A DNA stretch of 64,000 nucleotides from Marasmius tenuissimus (lineage: Eukaryota; Basidiomycota; Agaricomycetes; Agaricales; Marasmiaceae): positions 1 to 64,000 of the forward strand of contig JAQOTA010000045.1 in the NCBI GenBank assembly GCA_029532415.1. The letters are read 5' to 3'. Shown here in pieces: positions 8,401-21,266 of this stretch. Positions within the stretch are counted from its first letter, which is position 1. Every line of letters starts with the position of its first letter. Below the pieces are notes generated by a model that worked only from the letters and a program-made list of their open reading frames with translations, did no database searches and had not been told where the DNA came from. The position numbers and the translations under genes are program-made.

Positions 8401-10242
8401 CGAGGAAACATCAATGAGGAAATGACTGGTAAATAACTCTTGTCAACGAGCCCCCACCAGGAACCGGACCCATCGATTTTACCTGGCCAGACTCATCAAT
8501 CCACACTTCAATATGGACTGACTACCCTCTCTCACTCGCTGGAAATAGTTAGCAAGAACTTAGACGACGAGAGCGCGAGCGAAATCCGCAAAACCGAGGG
8601 CACCAGAGACGAAAGGGGAGATTCAGAGAGAAGGGAAATAGCTTGTGGGAAACATAGCCAGCATCTTCAATGTTAACACAACGACTACCGCAGTCGAAAT
8701 CGCCGAGGCCATTCCCCCACGCCCCATTAGAAATTTGCTCGTGTGTTGAGGTTTGTGACTCGTTCCTTTCCTATATTTCCACCCTCTAACTATGTGCTCA
8801 TATTCAATGACCTAGAAGCTACCGGCTACCTCTTTCCATGAAGACCCGCAAGGACCGGATACGTGCAATGCATCCAATCTCGGTACACAAGAGAAAGAGA
8901 CAGAGTCGAAGCACAGATAGGACATCATGGTGCCGAAGACAAACAAAGGAGACGATTGCGATGACTTTGGCTCATTCAGAAAAGATGTGAGTACCCGCTA
9001 TCATCATCCAATCGACCTCTTTGCTGATCATCGTCTAAATTATAGAGTGCTGACAACCAACACGACGACGGCACAACCACGACGGCTCCAACGCAGATCG
9101 ATATTCCCAAAAGTTACCATTGGAGTTGCGATTGGACCTTTCCCATCCCAACACCATGAATGCGTCTTGAAATGGATTGTCATTGCTTATCTCGTTCTCC
9201 TCCCTGAATCGTCTGTCGCACCCTCACGTCGATATGTCATTCAGCTCCATCTTCCTTCATATGTTCCCCCGAATTCTACTTCGAACCACGGGCGTGCATA
9301 ATGGAAGTATTTGGGAATAGGACAGACGATGAAATTGACTGGGAGCGACAATAGTGGACGGGCTCGGAACGAAAGAGACTATAGGCGAAGGGTCCTGGAC
9401 AGCAGCTAGCCAGAGCGTTTGACGCTCAACCGGATTTCTCGTCGCCCCTTCACATCTCCGACGTACTCAACGAGGAAAACTTCGGGTATTCCTCATATGC
9501 CCGATGCTTGACAGCTGTGAAATTTGGATACACAGGTTCACTGGTTTCTTCTTCAACTCGATTAGCACGAAGGCATCCCTATACCGGGTCCAGCACCAAC
9601 ATTGGCTCGTATTTGTTCCAGCAAAATATTCACATCCAGGAGCACGAATGCATGGTGCTATGATCGACCAAGTTCCTCCATCTCGCACACTGTCACCCCC
9701 GTACAAAACATGAACCATAGCAACATGTTACGCTTTCACGTTCTCCGCCCTTACCTCTTCGACAACCAGAGAGTCTTGGTCATACCTGTCGACCTGGAGG
9801 CTGGAACTTGGACCTAACGAACGGTGGTCTCCAGTTGAATTAGGCTCTCCAGCGGCGATGAACGACGCCATGATTCGCAATGTACTGGCAGAGGAACTCG
9901 TCAATCCTGTGCCGCGATTGTTGCCTTCTGAGGTTTATTGGGTGCCAGAGGCAAAGGAGAAAACAGTAGAATACGAGCAGCAGGCTGCAGGCTGGGCATT
10001 CATGGGCCTACAGGCCTAAGGAGCTCAGGCTAGATTCACCACAGGACGTACAGATATGGTGGAGTCAGAAGAGGAGGGTTCGAGGTCGACAGTGTAGACG
10101 CATTGATAGCAACACCGGCTTCCTTGCCCTGACCATTGGGAGTACTGCAGGTACGAATACCGGGTACCCTAATCAGTTCTGAGGCTTTCCGAATAGGCTA
10201 ACAACGACTCCCGTAGATCCCATCATTCCTCTCGAACTGTAA
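8400..10242 (+). pseudogene. W block, copy 0: decayed plus-strand gene
   Basis: Copies recur at about 16900-20080, 40000-41960, 45000-45600 and 52900-54420. Recognisable pieces: an intron-like GTGAGT...TTATAG near 8988-9047; a hydrophobic segment (VTIGVAIGPF near 9113) whose counterparts near 40670 and 53621 keep the same frame; and a 3' end where an apparent intron 10151-10216 joins a short last exon ending in PLEL and a stop at 10242. Sister copies end in YLEL (near 20040) and SLEV. Frameshifts, e.g. an extra stretch near 10090 relative to 45450, break the frame. Function unknown. Confidence 0.4.
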
Positions 10243-11128
10243 ATCCTTTTCGTTTGCCAGTGCCACTTGTGTATTCAGAGCCTCGATCTTGGGTCGACGT
10301 CAACACAGCGAAGAACGCATCTATTCCCTTCCAGGATCAGTCGTTCTGACCTAACGCAAGTTTCCCTGGTGGTAAGTCGACCGTGCTTTCTTCATCACGT
10401 ACCTTCAAGTGACCATTTACCTTTTGTCGTAGCGCTGCTCAAGCGACTCACGCCCCCTCAGGTTGAGCTGCTCAAACCATCCGGGATGATCTCACGACTT
10501 TGCCCAAGGGAGATCCAAGACATGGTTTGCTCCCTGGATGAGTGACCCGACGAAGTAGGAATCGGGATCAGGCTCGAGGCAGACTCGACCAGGGAGTCTG
10601 ACAAGGATTTAGATAAAGTCGAACTATTCTCTCAGGTGGCGAGCGAGGAGCATACTCTCAAGGAGTTGCGCTATCTCGCAAAGAGAGGATTGAACCCTGG
10701 TTTCTCGCTTCGTAGTTCAAGACGCGACTGAAGTGGTCCCTTGCGTTTCTTCTCCAGACTCGGAACACCTATTCATGTATCTACTCGTTTACAGTACCGT
10801 CAAATGATCGGTGAGAGCGTACTCGACCATGTTATGTGATTGCTCAGCCCCATTCTGGAGGCATAGTCTTGCCCGATCGTACATTTCGGATGAGGCGACG
10901 GTAACCTGACCGCATGTGAATTCCAAGCAGGCTAGAGGTACAGTGATAAGAAGACATGTCAAGATCCGTTTGATTCTATACGTTACACAAGTGAATAGAA
11001 ATACATAAACTAAAACAATGCGCCCAGAATCTCGACGCGCGACCTGAATAGAGGAGAGGGAAAATCTAGCCGAGAATGATTGAGTTGCGTGAGCTGCAGA
11101 GGTACAGAACGAATGGTCTTACCTCACG
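10243..11128. repeat. W-to-X spacer, copy A
   Basis: Conserved between units. An apparent intron 10372-10432 (GTAAGT...GTAG) precedes an open stretch 10433-10546 (motifs TPPQVELL, CPREIQDM). Similar sequence lies at 20165-20340, 41960-42130 and 45700-45880 but with stops. From about 10650 on it is nearly identical to 45970-46430, including TTGAACCCTGGTTTCTCGCTTCG. No confident gene. Confidence 0.4.
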
Positions 11129-13159
11129 TCAGTCTACCTCCATGTCAAAACTCTCCATCGTGATGACCGATTCAGCCGGAATCTCGAGGAAGCGCGATCC
11201 AAAGCTGGCGGACCCTTCTTGAATTTCAGACGCCACAGAGACCGAGCTTGGGTGGAGAGGACCGAGGTCTTCGATCCCTGACATGTCGGATGTTGGCGTT
11301 GAGGCTTGACTTTTAGGCGGAGATTCTAACAACAGGATAAGAGAATGTCAGGCTATAGCAAAGAACTGAGAGTGACGAAGCAAACCTTCTTGGATCTCGA
11401 ACCGTTCCGAGTTGTTCACAGGCCGAAAAATGTTCTGATCATATCCAACATGTCGAGCAAAATTGATAGTGGAGGGGTCGAAGCCTCGGTTGAGCTGATA
11501 TTGGTGCATCTGTCTGTAGGTGTCCTTGGACCAAAAACATGAACAGCAGCGAACAGATTCTAATTTGAGTTGGATGGGGAGGCCGAGGCTGTGACAGGTT
11601 TCGCGAGAGAGGGGGGAGCGACCGTCGTCGTGAAAAGACCAATGATGGAGGGAAGATGTTTCGCAATCATGCAGGTCGTAAGGTGGTGGGTGAATGAAGA
11701 GGTAGATTGGTTGTTGGGATCGTTGCTCGAGTTGGGCTTCAGAGGGGTCTAGAAAGCCGCCGAACAGGTTGGTAAGAGGGTAGACAAGTTCTAGAAGATG
11801 TTAGCAGGCAGAAAGGGAATATGAAAGCCTTATAACGCACCGTAGACACCCAAATCTTCCCATAAATCGATTTCATGAGCATGAAAAATGCTTGAAGCTT
11901 GCGACATCCAGGCGTTGTGTGCATTTCCATTCCATTCCAACCAAATATCATAGAATGAACCAGTGAGTGTGAATCTACTCGATGTGTCAGACAAGCAAGT
12001 AGATGGTTTCTTCAAACACGCACCTGGTCAGGCCATTTGCCAACAATGTCTGATCTGAAAGACATTCATACATGCTCTCGCAGACATTGTTTGCGACGGC
12101 GATGGGGGTGTTTGTCAACGTGGAAAAGACGGTTGGCTGAGAGACTCGTTCAGGCACAAAAGCCGAATCCCGGAGCGACGTCCAAACATCCGTCAACGCA
12201 AGATCAATAACGATGGTGCGATCCGCTTGCTTCGACTTTTGACTCGCCAAGAAGCGTATCAAAACATCTTCTTGAAGAAAATCTATGGTCAAAGGCATGT
12301 CTCCAATCCCCAAACCAGCCAACGTAAACAACATGCCTGGCCCTGGTGGACCACGACAAAACACTCCTCTTCCAACATCCAACCACACCTCCGAGGTGGT
12401 AAACCAGCCAAAGCCCAATTGCCACTATAACCAATTCATTCAAAAATGGTTTCGAAGATTACATTGGCTACTTACAGCTACACTACGGACATACACCCGA
12501 CCCAACGACCCAACATCCAGATGCGTAGCTGGGATCAGTTCTGCAATAGAAATGTCAGTCAAGCTCGACCCACAGCATACAACTACGTACCATTATACAT
12601 GATGATCGAGGGAATTTCTGACTTGCTGTAGCCGTAGATTTGCGACACGTTCGAGGTTCTGGCGTGATTTGAGTATCCACAATGATAGAAATTTGAAGAA
12701 AGGGCACACAGTATTCTCGACAACGTCCGAAAGTCTTCTTCGAAAACCTAAAGAGAGTTAGACAGTTCAACTATCTCGAAAATTCATTGACATACTCTCT
12801 GCGCACCCGGTCCGCTATACTGCACCACTGTAAACACCATTCCCGGCCGATCCACCACCCTTGCTGTACAGACTGTCCTGTCAGCACGCAGTCCAACTCC
12901 CATCCACCCTTCATCCCGATACGTCCCAATGTCCTTCAACTTGCAGATCCCACCGAGCTTCACTTTGTAATACTACAACCAGTCAGATCCTTCAGCGTAC
13001 AGCACAGTGTCATTCACTCACCTCATCGAATATTGTAGGTTCCTTCTCCTTCGCTTGGACAATCGTTGTTGTATAGTGGATTTGATCTCCCTCGACATGG
13101 TTGAAGCTACCGCCGGAAATCTGAAAGTTCCGTGCCTTGTGAAAGAATCTGGAGGACAT
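11129..13159 (-). CDS. X family protein, copy A (8 exons, intact)
   Basis: Exons 13159-13022, 12972-12796, 12747-12591, 12540-12476, 12424-12024, 11974-11841, 11790-11386, 11325-11129. Spliced length is 1674 nt, 557 aa plus TGA. Introns are 48-60 nt, all GT-AG, most with a CTRAC branch site. No signal peptide or membrane helix. N-terminus has FFHKARNFQISGG then FNHVEGDQ, a motif I know from many mushroom proteins, often ahead of NACHT or kinase-like domains. Other landmarks: DRTVCTARV, SQIYGYSKSEIPSI, ELIPA, WLDVGRGVFCRGPPGPG, PLTIDFLQEDVLIRFLAS, TLTNTPIAVANN, YQLNRGFDPST and a Ser/Pro-rich acidic tail. No catalytic signature or known domain seen. I recall similar uncharacterised multi-copy proteins in marasmioid fungi. 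Function unknown. Confidence 0.82.
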
Positions 13160-13667
13160 CGAGCTTGCGGATGAGGTGGTTTGCGTCGAAGGAGAGACGA
13201 GAGGGAGGAAAGGTGATGGTCAAGAGATAAGTTGCTCGGCTGCATCGTGGTCAACACATGTCGATGGCAAGCTCCGAGTCTACAGCAACGCCTGTTTTGG
13301 TTTTTTCGCCGCACCAGAGCCGCAAAATTCCACGACCGTGTCCCAAAGCTGTCCTTGTCATCGATATGGAAGAATGAAGTCCTTGTAGTCCATCAATCAG
13401 CGGTCAGCGGTCCACGGTGACTTCAAGAATACAACTCACCAGAGCGATTATACCCTCCTTTTAGTTCCAATTTCCTTCGTGATGGATCCCAAGTTGACAT
13501 TACTTGTACGCGCCAAATTTTTGAAGAGATGCTATTCTGCATGGCTGACCGTCGGACAGACTTCAAGGAGAATTGAAAAATGAATATGGAAGTCGCAGGA
13601 AGAGAGACGGCCCGAGGCGGAAATTTGAAATGCATTGGACCCACAAGAATCCACCAGGCACAGCAAA
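13160..13667. promoter_or_regulatory. Upstream region of X copy A
   Basis: Conserved 5' to every X copy (36481-36985, 48485-48966, 61630-62150), so it probably holds the X promoter and 5' UTR. A minus-strand open frame at 13423-13644 (motifs FKFPPRA, LKSVRRSAMQ) is kept in copies C and D, with a GT donor at 13440 and an AG acceptor near 13383. The spliced product does not stay open into X, so a spliced 5' leader is more likely than extra coding sequence. Confidence 0.4.
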
Positions 13668-15314
13668 CTACAGCAAACCCTTTTGGCTACACCCACGTTC
13701 GTTTGCCCTCAAACCACCACCACACAGGCCTCTGTGACGAGATTTCCTAGGATTTCTTTCAGCCATGTCAATTTTGATTCTATCAGGATTTCTGCGAGTC
13801 GTGAGTGAAAGTTTGACTTGTGCCCTTCGGATCTTATATAAGAGTCTATTTCTTGAACTCTAGTAGAAATCATGTCGATTGGATGGCTTGGAAACACTTA
13901 ACGAGGGTATATTCTTCGAGCGAAACTTCAGTTTGTAACCCATTGGGCGGCCGCACGACTCGAGCATAGCCGAAGCATCCTCAAAAGACTCGGGGAAAAG
14001 GCCTATGTGCGATGATACCCCCGAATCGAACTCATACTCAACGAGTTGCATTCTTCGGGGCGGCTTCCTTGGTTTCATTCTTACGTACCACCACCATCTC
14101 CAACACAGAAATAAAAGCCCAGTGAGTACCCGTCGTTCAGTCTGATGCGTCTTTCGGGACCTGAATTCTGATGTCACAGGTCATCCCGAATGCGCAACAT
14201 GGGTAGTTGTACGAGAAACCCCCAAGACGGTGTTGTCAAGGATGCAGGTGCGTAACGTACTATTGTGTTGACTTTTTCCTTAGCTAACGGAAACGAGGAA
14301 AGCTAAAGGTACTCAACCTCAAGTCCGAATACGGTGAGACGGCGATGGAGGATCGCGACTCGAGGACAACAACGCTGGTACGAGAGTCAAACACGACCTT
14401 CGTCACCTCCCAACCGTCTACTGGAACGTTTTTACACGCTCGATACTCGAAACAATGCTCGAAAATCTATTTTCCGACGAACGAGTTTTGACCGGCCATC
14501 TAAAAGCCAGCGTACCTTCCAGGGCAAGCAGTCTCGATGTAGCATTTCCCTGATGCGGTACGTGAGATCTTCAAGCAAGCCTCAGTTGCACGCAGTAGCA
14601 TCGACTGACTTTTGAGTCGGGTTGACTCATTCTCAGATCCAATCTCATTCACTGGCATGCTCATGGATGCCTCCTGGACCGATCTCAGGTGCACTATACC
14701 GTCTTGGTCGACGTTCTCGTTCCATCGCTGACTCTTACCATGCCGCTCTTCAAGCCCGAACGTCCCTTGATTTTCAGAACCACAGACCTTTGGGCTTCCG
14801 TTCCGAGCACTCCGTAGCATCACGAAATGGGGACGAGATTTTCACTACCCATATGGATGTCAATGGGTCGACCGCTGAGAGTAGAGGCAATCAAGCATCT
14901 TATCGGGTCAGTCGAAACCCGAAGGATTCAGACTGACTTCGATTGATGCTGCGGGAACCGCTCTACGCGAACTCGTTGAACAGTGACTGGCCCTGTAGCT
15001 GTAGCTCATGAATCCTGGGTCATCGAAAGTTCCATGCCTGGGGCGACTGGGGTCCACTTGGGCAGGTGTGAGAGGAGAGAATGGAGTTCGCGGATTGGCT
15101 TGAAGAGACACTGGAGGATCTGGTGGAGGTGTACTGTCCGATGGGGACTCCCGAGGCAGCCAAGTGTGAGTTTTCATGTTCTGTCTTGCGCCTTGAATAT
15201 AAAGTTGATGGTTTCAATTCTATGGGAGCCAACGGAAACTCGAATGATTCGTGTCGTGTTCTGAGACCGGCGGAGCTCATGGTTGGAGCTTCATGCGTTG
15301 TGCTCCTCGTATAA
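13668..15314 (+). pseudogene. Y block, copy A: decayed multi-exon gene
   Basis: Sister copies: C 36985-38562, D 49926-51582, E 62150-63757. Segments that keep a frame between diverged copies include DPISFTGMLMDAS (from 14635; DRFPFTGLLKGAS in E), TRVKHD (near 14385) and the last exon 15081-15314, with LEDLVEVY, CPMGTPEAAKC and VLRPAEL, ending LLV and a stop. Candidate introns start at GTGAGT 13801, GTGCGT 14248 and GTACGT 14558. An extra G near 14830 relative to E, and stops between segments, break the reading. A TTATATAAG box occurs at 13833. The product is unknown. Confidence 0.45.
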
Positions 15315-16900
15315 GGGTAGGTTAAACCGGAAGGGTGGCATATAGCCAACAATTTCACGCGTACGGAAGGGTGGTTTATAGCCCCTTCGTTCCTGTATCG
15401 TGGGTCGTGGCCGCGCACAAGCGTAGTCTTGCTCTGTTTGAACTTTCGACACCCCGTATTGCATTCAACTCTCCTCGGTTTGACGTGATCGATTGTTCTT
15501 GAAGTTTCGATTCGCTGGTTTCGGGGTTTCTTGCGGATGGGTCGATCTCACGACGCTCACACCGATAAGTATAGGATAGAAGATGCGGGCTTTCATTTGA
15601 AATACCCTTGAGAGAGTAGTGCTACAGAGCAAGAGGTCGCGTAGAAATGCAGTATATGTCTGTAAGAGAACGTCCAAAATCGCCGGAAGAAAATGAGCCT
15701 GGAGAATCCAAGTCCGAATGGTAACGGTCTTTTCGCTACTCAAGCGAGACGAATGGATTGACACGACTCAGGGAGGGTACTTCATCCACTCGACATCTGT
15801 GATTGTATAGGGGAGGAATCGTGTAAGAGTATGGAGGGGAGAGCCAGTGATGAAGTTTCAGAGAGCTTGCAATCCACCACAGAAATAAACGTGGGACCAG
15901 CATCCTCGCCCACCGCAACCTTCGCTCCACAGGCAAGCCGCTCGTGCACCGTGGCTCAGCGCTCAGATTTCGTCAAGTTAGATGAGTGCCATTTCATATG
16001 GGACGAGCTGTCAAACTCGAAAGCAAGTTCTCGATTATATCACCGTCTGAGCCGAATCCAAGGTGAATTCGGAGGGCCTCAGATGTAGCCATGCAAGGTG
16101 CCGAAGGGTGAAAGACCCAACCTTCCGACTTCTGTTCAGAACCGGGGAGAAGATATGAGATACCACTGAATGTTTTCGTAAAAACTTGCACAAAATCCCA
16201 TGTTCGGGGCTGGAGAGGGCGTCAAGTGGGGGTACGAAGGATGGCGAGATACATCGAGTCCATCAGTTGGTGAGCACCAGTTAGAACCCAATGCCACTGT
16301 CGACCACGAGTGACCGTCGTGGCATCGTCACCAATAGGTTTGACAGTGACGCCAGTGGTCAGTGGGTTTGATTATCTCAGAGACGAGCAAGGGGGTGATG
16401 AGGGGTGATGGTAGCGGGTAGCAGTGTTATCGGAATATATTTGCCGTGGATGTTCTCGGAGGGAGGAAAGTTAAATCAAGATGACTCCGAGCCTCCAATG
16501 GTTAGTGTTTCGTCGTGATAAAAGTGCCGACTTCGTTACATTCGGAGAACACTACAGGAACAGAGAGAAGAGGCCGGCCAAGATAACATCCGAGAAGGTC
16601 TGACAAAGAGTGTGTAGCTTTGTTGACCAGCGAAAAAGGGGTGGACGATGTGCGTGGCCAGGACACGATGACGGTTTGAGGGAGAGTTTCTGTGACGGGC
16701 GCCTGTTGGCTACATCTCTTTTTCTTCAACACCCACCGTCTCAACGAGCTCATAGGTGCAGCAATATTTAACCAAGCCAACCAAGCACATTCTCTGTAAG
16801 TAGCAATACATATAACAGCCTTCGAGCTTTCGAATACTCACGAGGAAACGCCAGTCATCAAGATGCGATTCAAGGGAAATCCAACAAACTCCGACCTGGT
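15315..16900. repeat. Z block, copy A
   Basis: Same block as 38563-40000 and 51583-52900: GTTGCGGATGG-type sequence near 15530, a TACAGAG..AGAGG stretch near 15620, then CGAGACGAATGGATTGACACGACTC at 15745, which recurs at 51999. The 3' part with GGGGTGATGAGGGGTGATG (16390) and TTCTGTGACGGGCGCC (16688) recurs at 39400-39760 and 52480-52790. Open frames are short and shift between copies; no gene supported. Confidence 0.4.
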
Positions 16901-19900
16901 GTCGACTCGCACCCACCCTTATTCGATCTCAAACTCAGTTCGGATCACCTACTACTTGCCCACTCATTAGTATCAAAACCCAGAGGACGCGATGATGGGC
17001 AGAATCCGCAAAACTGAAGACACCAAATGGCTGGTGGGGCGAAAAAGGAGGTTTAGAGGCTCAGAGGAGGAGACTAGCTCGTGCAAACGGTGTTCTCAGT
17101 GGAAGGCGGTCGTAATTGTCTGTTCCAGCGGAAATCTGCCCGTGTTTTGAGGTTTGTGACGTGTTTCTCTCAAATTTCTGTTTCTCCGTCCTCCAGTATA
17201 CTCACCACTCCACCACATCTAGAACACATCACTCACGACTTACTACTTTTGTCAAGATCCATGATGATCTAACACCGCCATGACTTTGACCTCGGAACAG
17301 CGCGATAAACGGTGTTCTCAATGCTGAAACAACAACCAAGGCGGCTGAAATTGTCGACGAGACCATCGCTCCACCCTCCGGTGACGCATTTCTCTCCTGT
17401 TCCCCCGCCCTCCAGTATGCTCACTACACCATCTAGAAGCCATCCCTTACAACTCGCCGTATTGACCAGATACCCGCCATCATACATCTAAACTCAGTAT
17501 GCTCAGGAAAGAGACAGATTAAAGACCACGGATAGAATATTGTGGTGTCGAAGACAAACAAAGACAACAACCTTGGTTTGGGACATCCTCAACAGGAAAG
17601 GTGCCAGTACCCGTTATCATCATCATTCAGCCAGCTTTTTTGCTAATCGTTGTACAGATACGGCAGCGCGACGGCGCAGCCATGACGGCTCCAACGCAAA
17701 CCAGATCTCCAGAGAGTTTTCAGCATTGCGGCTGTAACCAAGCTCTTCCTTTGAAATCCATCACCATCGCTATCTCGGTCTCCTCCCTGCCTTGTCCATT
17801 GTACTGTCACGCCAATCGAATATGCAGCTACATCCCCATGAATTCGTTCTACCCAACTCTCATTCGAAACACGCCTCAGATGCTCAACGGGAGAAATCAG
17901 GAGCGCAGAAAGGCGATGAAATGGGGTGGCGGTGATGAGGAGTGGATGGGCTTGGAACGCAAGGGATTGTGGGCGAAGGGTCGTGGCCAGCAGCTAGCCA
18001 GAGGGGCGTTCGACACACCAACCGGACGTTATTTCACTGCCTCTTTGCATTGTCGATGTCCTCAACGAGGACAAGTCCGGCTGTTCATCGTAGTGCCAAT
18101 GCCTGATAGCCCCGAGACATGACGAGTCTTAGGTTCCAGCTTCACCGGCTACTCCTCCAGCTCTGATCCAGACACCCTCGAAGACATCGCTATAGCAGGT
18201 CTAGCTCAAACGCCTTATTGTGTTCGACAACCTCAGCGGCTGTCAAGTTCGAATGCATAGTACGATAATTCCCAGAACTCGGGCGCCATGTTTTGTTCGG
18301 CAACATGAACGATACACGGCTTTCATGTTTCTCGTTCTCACCTCTTCGATAGCCAGAGAGCCGCCTGGGGACACCTCGATAAAAGATGTGAGTAGTCGTA
18401 ATCCTCAGACAACCGACTTCTTTGCTGATCGTTGTTCAGATAGTAGTGTGTGCTGATAACGGTGAAACCACGATGGTACCCCACTCAGACCAGTACCTCA
18501 AAAAGTCGAAATCGGAGTTGGCACCAGCTCCTTCCTATCCCAATACTATAAAGACATCTCAAAATCCGTCGTCATCACTTATCTCATTCTCCTCCCTGCC
18601 TCGTTCATCGAACTCTCACGTTGATGGAATATCGAGTTACATCTTTGTTCACCGTTCCACCGAGTTCTACTTTGAACCACACGCGCCTCAGAATGCGCTC
18701 ACTGGGAGAAACTAGGAACAGTAACAGAGGATGAAATGGGGTGCCAGGACTGGACAGGCTCGGTTGTCGTTTCCCACTTCCCCTCCTCCCTGTCTTCTGG
18801 TGCCCAAAGAACCCAGCCGCGCCCGCCGTCATCTCCCATCTTGGTCGACGGGACACTTGACACTAACGACACTGGTGCTCTTTCCAATGATCAGTATGCG
18901 ACCCCACCAACTACTCTCCGCATGCTACACCTAATCCTCGGTGCCCAGTCGCATCGGCCCTGATGACGATTTCTTGAACCTGATGACGTTTAGACTTCTG
19001 CACCACCTCAGTAGCTATCCAGACTGACTGCCACCACCGATGCCATACCTCCAAGTTGTACTCAAACATCGGAAGCTGACAACCACCTCCCTTCCTCCCG
19101 CCGCCCTGCCGCGTACCTCATCTCACCGTCCAAACTCCCTGTTCTCACAGAAGATCGAGGTCGAAGGTCTTGAATAGTTGCTAACCAAGGCGTTCGGCAG
19201 TTCAAACGGCTGCCGGTTAGCTGGTCCTTCACATCACCGACGCCGTTAACGAAAGCGAATCCAGGCATTCCTCATGTTTCCGATGCTCGACGGCCCTCAG
19301 GACATGGACATTGCACACGCAGGTTTACAGTGGTTACTCCCCCAACTCAGTTTAGCTCGAAGGCGTCCCTATAGCGGGCCAGGTGCCAACAGCGGCTTTT
19401 ATCCGCCTCGGTGGGATATTCACATCCACGAGTTTGATTTTATGGTGCCACGGTCAACCAAGTTCCATAATCCGGACGCTGCTACAATTCGTACAGCATC
19501 ATGAACCATAGCAACCCTTTCACGCTCTTGCCAGTGCCTCGAAATACCCAGAGAGCCTCATTCATGCTTGACGACCGGGAGCTTCGACCCAATGGGCGGC
19601 GATAGGTGGTCTCCGGTTGGAACTGAGTCAGGCTTCCCAGGGGCGGGGGACGATACTACGATTCACAATGTAATGACAGAGGGGATTCGTAGGCTCTGTG
19701 CTGCGATTTGAGTTACCTTCCGAGGCTCAGAGGATGCCAGGGGCAGAGGATGGGACGATTCAGCGTGTAGCACCTGGCGAGTTGTACCGGATGGTGCTAT
19801 CGATACCCATCAACACAAACACGGGAAGCAGGATAGACATTCATGAGCCAACAGACCCCAGGAGCTCAGCCCGGGTTCGCTGCAGGAGGCCTAGATGCCC

Positions 19901-21266
19901 TGGTGGAGTTGGAAGAGGAGTATTTGAGGTCAACACCAGCTTTCCCATCGGAAATACAGCAGTTGCAAATATTCTAACCAGTCCTGAGAGTTTCCAGATA
20001 GGCTCACACCAACTCCCGTAGATTCCGTCATTTATCTCGAATTGTGAATCTTTTCCGTTCACCACTTGTGTATTCAAAGCCTTGATTCTGAATCAACGTC
20101 AACACAGCGAAGAACGCGTCTATCCTCTTCGGGATCGGTCGTTCTGACCTAACGCAAGATTGCCCGGTGGTAAGTCAACTGTGCTTTCTTCGTCGCGTAC
20201 CTTCAAGTGACTAACTTCCTCTCGCTATAGCACTCGATTGATGCACCCCACAGCTCGCACTGCCTGAGTCATCTGGGGATATTTCATCGACAGGACTTTG
20301 CCCAAGGGAGGCATGGTCTGTCCCCTCGATGGTTGATCTGACAAAGCAGGGATCGGGGTCATCAGGAAGACGAGTAATTTTCCAGCGGCCGGTTTCGGCA
20401 GTTCTTGGCTTTTCAGCCATTCTTGCAGGCTGACAGGCTCAAAGGTCCAAAAAAGCTACACAAATACCGCAGTCAGAGAACCGTATGTCATGCTAATGAA
20501 AAGATAAATACCATCAGCATGGTCTATCCAGACTGAAAATGATTGTGAGCCTACATTTTGCCTCGGGAAATTGGCTGTAAGACCAAGTTTGTGTGCTGAA
20601 GACTCAGCCTGCGGAAAAACAGACATAGCCGGTCAGGACCCTGATCCTTAGCGTAAAACGGCCAGGAACGGCCAAGACCGGTTTTTTGTGATCTTCCCGA
20701 TGGTCAGGCTCAAGGCAGACTTGACAAGGACTCTGATAAGGTCAAATTGTCGTCTCAGGTGGCGAGCAATGGGCATACCCTCAGGGAGATACACCATCTC
20801 GCAAAGAGTGGACTCAACCTGGTTTCTCTCTTCATAGTTCAAGATGCGACTGAAGTGCCCCCCTTCCTTTTCTTCTCATGCTCTACCTATCTATGTATAT
20901 TCTTGTTCACAGTACCGTCGATACCCCTCTTTAATAATCTGATCATTGAGAGCAAACCCCAACCATGGTGTATGTATACAATTGCTCAGCCCCGCTTTGG
21001 AGGCATAGCCGTGAATTACCGACAAGGCGATGGTAACTAGACCGCATGTGAATTCCAAGCAGACTGGACGTAAGGTATCGGAAGACGGGTTGGAGTTTGT
21101 ATGGATACTATGCGTACACAATCCATGAACTATAACAAAGCGCCCAGAAAACCAGCGCGCGACCTAAATAGAGAGGGGAAATTGATAGACAGCTTCTACA
21201 CATGGTCCTAAAGATGAGCGAGCTGCGTGGGCTGCAGAGGTACAGAACGGATAGCTTCACCTCACG
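16901..21266 (+). pseudogene. W block, copy A, with internal duplications
   Basis: Longer than the other W copies because its 5' part is repeated: the segment with GTGTTCTCAGTG and GCGGAAATC occurs at 17080-17160 and again near 17300, and the GTGAGT/GCTGATCGTTGT intron-like stretch is at 17600 and 18390. Open pieces include 18422-18715 (97 codons, PHSDQYLKKSK) and 19698-20021, which carries the W motif PGAEDGTIQRVA. The end near 20070 reads YLEL then stop. 20080-21266 is the W-to-X spacer, with TTTCACCTCACGTCAGTC just before X-B as in the other units. Confidence 0.35.

Noticed and set aside
11987..12418. 143-codon minus frame taken as a stand-alone gene
   Set aside because: It is exon 5 of X copy A read into its 3' intron; similar single-exon frames in B-E end at the same intron position.
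13423..13644. Extra 5' coding exon of X
   Set aside because: Open in A, C and D, but shifted in E, and the splice-joined product does not stay in frame with the X start; more likely a 5' leader.
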